Source: JBBQED01 sp038320345 | GTDB lineage: Bacteria; Bacteroidota; Bacteroidia; AKYH767-A; OLB10 | Direction: 5' to 3' | Assembly: GCA_038320345.1 (NCBI GenBank) | Contig: JBBQED010000004.1 | Location: 124,001 to 188,000, forward strand | Length of the DNA: 64,000 nt | Shown: one piece after another, positions 61,566-64,000 of the stretch | Layout: every line of letters starts with the position of its first letter | How positions within the stretch are numbered: position 1 is the first letter of the stretch | Notes under the pieces: generated by a model | Told to the model about the DNA's origin: nothing | Database searches by the model: none | The model's input: the letters and a program-made list of their open reading frames with translations, nothing else | Position numbers and translations under genes: made by a program

Positions 61566-63626
61566 TTATGAAACCACCAGTTTATCTACCGGCACAAGAA
61601 TACAAACTATCACTCCTCCTGAACTATTCTTCCCGATGGAAAATTCCCCACCGATGCCGATAATTCTATTCGTCATATTACTAATTCCATTCCCTCTAGC
61701 AACTTCATTTACAATAAGTCCGATTCCGTTATCTATAATATGAACAATGAAGCCTTCATTTTTTATTTCAATCAACATGGAAACCATAGTAGCTTGAGAA
61801 TGCTTTACTATATTATTCAGACATTCTTTGACGGTCATAAATATTTCTCTGTAACTTTCTTTCGAAAGTACAAGATCAGGAGTATGCTCAGGAAAATCAA
61901 ATTGAATATTCATAGGAAACTCTTCCAGATAATCTGAAGCGAATTCACGTATGCGTGCTACAAGATTCTCCAAAGTAGTATTCTCTGGATTCAATGTCCA
62001 TATCAGATCCCGCATATTATCTACAAGATCCTTTGAAGTTTCACTGATTGATAAGACCTTCTCTGTATTAGATGGGGAAAGCGCATTACTACTCACTAAT
62101 AAGCTGCTTAAAAAACTAATTTTAGAAAGACCGGATCCTACATCATCATGCAGATCACGAGCAAACCGTATTCTTTCCTTCTCTTCCGTTCTCTTAACAA
62201 CAGCTGCTTTTTCAAGAACGAGCGCCAACTTTTGACGTTGAGTAGCCAAATATATTACGAAACCTAAAAGTAAAACGATTATTACTCCAGAAATAATAAT
62301 GGTGTTACGACGATTAATTTGATTTTGTTGGTCGCTAATCTCTAATGATTTGATCCTATCATTTTGCTGCAAGGAATTTAGAACCACCTGTTGTTTCTCT
62401 GATTCATATTTATCCTGTAATTCCGCAAGCTGTCGGGTATAGGCAAGTGGTTGTAGGGTATCTTTTAAATGGTAAGCTTCCAGCAAATTTATATAGGCAG
62501 AATCAGTATTTCGTATACTATAAAAAACCTCAGACAATGATTTTCGGCAATCCATAATTGTAGTTTTATGATTGATACTGTTAGCGAGGTCTAAAGCTTT
62601 ATTTAAAAAAATAATAGCTTTTCCATACTGCTCCAATTCCCCATAAATGTCACCCAATTGTTGAAAGGTAGTGGACTCAATTAATTTATAATCTCCACCT
62701 TGAATTGTAGTCAGCGTGAGATTCGCAAAATAAATTGATTGTTGTAGTTCATTTTTTTCAAGAAAAACTCTACTCAAATTCGCATAACAAATAGCAATTC
62801 CATTACTATCACCAAGCAGCCGATAATTCTTTAATGCCCTATTATAATACAATAATGCACTATCATCTATGGCATTCATATACCAGGCATTTCCGATATG
62901 AACTTCGGATATAGCAATGCCTGCAAGATGATGGATAGATTTAAAAATAACCAAACTTGCCTGATGAACTTCTAAAGCTTTATCATACAATCGCTGCGAT
63001 TTCAAAATCTCGCCTTTAAGATCAAGTGACAAAGCCCTGCCTTCCATATTTGCAGAATTTTCAAAAATCCGTGAGGATTCTTCACTAACTGTTATTGCAT
63101 TTTTCGATTCGCCTGAACGAAGGTAGACTCTTGCTAATTGGTTTAATTCGAAACCAGCTCGAAGTTGATTTCCTATGTTTTGGAAAATGTGAATTGCTTT
63201 TTCGAAATTCACTTTGGAAGAATCAAAGCTACTTAGGAGATAATACGTCATGCCTTTTGCGGCAAAGATTTCAGCCCAGCTTGCTGAGTCCATCCGAGCT
63301 TTAAAGTCAGTTTCTAAATTTGTAAGATTTGACAAAGCAGAATTACTTTGGTTAGTTCGTGCTTTCACAATACTTTCCAAACAAACGGCTCTGATAATTC
63401 GATTAGTGTCGCTGGCATTAATTGCAATTCGCTTAGCATTTCTTGCAGAAAGTAAAGCCTCCGCTAAATTTTTATTAAGACTATTTTCCGCTGACCTAAG
63501 TAAAGAATCAATCCTAGAATTCAACAAAACAGTACTGTTATTTGCTTGAGAATTGCCTGGGTGTGAATTCAGAAACATTAGAACTAAAAACAAAATAAGA
63601 TACTTCACCCCTTTTCTATAACTCAT
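61566..63626 (-). CDS. TPR-containing sensor histidine kinase (HisKA_3)
   Basis: 686 residues from the ATG at 63624-63626, which gives a signal peptide (YLILFLVLMFLNSHPGNSQ); the in-frame ATG at 63812 adds 62 implausible residues. Periplasmic TPR-like helical repeats (about 35-400) are followed by one membrane span (NTIIISGVIIVLLLGFVIYL) and HisKA_3 with the phospho-acceptor in RFARDLHDDVGSGLSKI. HATPase follows (DNGIGL, GNGISNM). Kinases of this build phosphorylate NarL-type regulators, here the one at 60894. TPRs likely read an external protein or peptide signal. Confidence 0.93.
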   Translation of the reverse strand: MSYRKGVKYLILFLVLMFLNSHPGNSQANNSTVLLNSRIDSLLRSAENSLNKNLAEALLSARNAKRIAINASDTNRIIRAVCLESIVKARTNQSNSALSNLTNLETDFKARMDSASWAEIFAAKGMTYYLLSSFDSSKVNFEKAIHIFQNIGNQLRAGFELNQLARVYLRSGESKNAITVSEESSRIFENSANMEGRALSLDLKGEILKSQRLYDKALEVHQASLVIFKSIHHLAGIAISEVHIGNAWYMNAIDDSALLYYNRALKNYRLLGDSNGIAICYANLSRVFLEKNELQQSIYFANLTLTTIQGGDYKLIESTTFQQLGDIYGELEQYGKAIIFLNKALDLANSINHKTTIMDCRKSLSEVFYSIRNTDSAYINLLEAYHLKDTLQPLAYTRQLAELQDKYESEKQQVVLNSLQQNDRIKSLEISDQQNQINRRNTIIISGVIIVLLLGFVIYLATQRQKLALVLEKAAVVKRTEEKERIRFARDLHDDVGSGLSKISFLSSLLVSSNALSPSNTEKVLSISETSKDLVDNMRDLIWTLNPENTTLENLVARIREFASDYLEEFPMNIQFDFPEHTPDLVLSKESYREIFMTVKECLNNIVKHSQATMVSMLIEIKNEGFIVHIIDNGIGLIVNEVARGNGISNMTNRIIGIGGEFSIGKNSSGGVIVCILVPVDKLVVS

Positions 63627-64000
63627 AGTACTTGCAATTTCGGATAAGATACAAAAGATAGCAGCAATTATTTTTAAGCGCTCAATAACACTGTTGCTTA
63701 ATGCTTTATGAGATATAAGTCGAAATAAATCAGAACTTCTTAAATAGAAATCACTTTTAAAGACGCTACGATCCTGCCAAATTGTACAGTTTAACCTTCG
63801 CTTATTATGCAAAAGAATCTAGGAAAAAGGGGTCATCCAAGATTTCTCGCTAGAATCAAATTCACACTAAAGTAGTAGTGAGCCATTCCGCATAACTCAT
63901 CAAAGTAAGTAAGCCATAAAAAATCTAACCCTTTTTTATAGAAAGACTCACCTTCTGAACTAACTGTTTTATTCACCTGCAAGTCTTCTTGATACTATGT
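63627..64000. other. 374-bp region upstream of the TPR kinase
   Basis: No convincing gene. It should contain the kinase promoter on minus. The window ends here. Confidence 0.35.

Noticed and set aside
1..64000. CRISPR array, prophage, insertion sequence or rRNA operon
   Set aside because: No regular repeat-spacer array, transposase, integrase, phage structural gene or rRNA segment was found on either strand.

Overview
The window looks like chromosomal DNA of a Bacteroidota bacterium, most likely from the Chitinophagales/Sphingobacteriales side. The evidence is an AT-rich sequence with few Shine-Dalgarno-like leaders and several proteins ending in type IX secretion (T9SS) sorting domains, next to a PorZ-like T9SS component. 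There is also a TonB with the Bacteroidota-type N-terminus, a Bacteroidota-type clade II nos operon, and small stress proteins of types common in this phylum. Genus-level identity cannot be read from the sequence alone.

Layout. 0-3.7 kb: lipoprotein (cut by the window edge), free methionine sulfoxide reductase, ComF, HflX and a small membrane protein, all on the minus strand. 3.8-8.7 kb: TonB, an M1 aminopeptidase, a polytopic membrane protein and a 61-aa membrane protein. 8.8-15.8 kb: PorZ-like protein, AspS, a sorting-domain-only secreted protein, Pth, L25 and Prs. 16.0-16.9 kb: a rearranged tRNA-Leu(CAA) locus with 71-bp tandem units, a broken second tRNA half, two 19-bp palindromic inserts and a decayed GIY-YIG gene. 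16.9-22.1 kb: agmatine deiminase family lipoprotein, DJ-1/AraC regulator, then a run of small VOC, SRPBCC, DoxX and cupin genes.

22.4-32.4 kb is the respiratory core. A cytochrome c lipoprotein, clade II NosZ, a membrane protein fused in frame to NosL, NosD, NosF, NosY and a group III truncated haemoglobin form a nitrous oxide reduction unit. It is followed on the other strand by a Crp/Fnr regulator, a polytopic His-rich membrane protein resembling haem-copper oxidase subunit I, a possible 35-aa membrane peptide and a fasciclin lipoprotein. Near-identical palindromes sit about 50 bp upstream of both the cytochrome c and the fasciclin starts, so the two blocks probably share a regulator. No nitrite or nitric oxide reductase of standard type is visible here.

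32.9-45.5 kb: a cysteine-rich DUF3109-type protein and a 2568-aa modular T9SS exoprotein (LamG, subtilase-like domain, ARALVN hexapeptide arrays, metal-binding repeat, PKD-like repeats, sorting domain). Then come two unrecognised small genes, another T9SS protein, a CsbD-like protein and a spermidine-synthase-like methyltransferase. 45.9-55.1 kb: a plus-strand signalling cluster of three histidine kinases (one a CheB-CheR-PAS-kinase fusion), three response regulators and an AraC-type regulator. 55.3-60.7 kb: small envelope and stress genes (beta-barrel, hydrophilin-like protein, lmo0937-type peptide, YtxH, iron-permease family, DUF748/AsmA-like). 60.9-63.6 kb: a NarL-type response regulator and its TPR histidine kinase. 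No phage, insertion sequence, CRISPR array or rRNA was seen.
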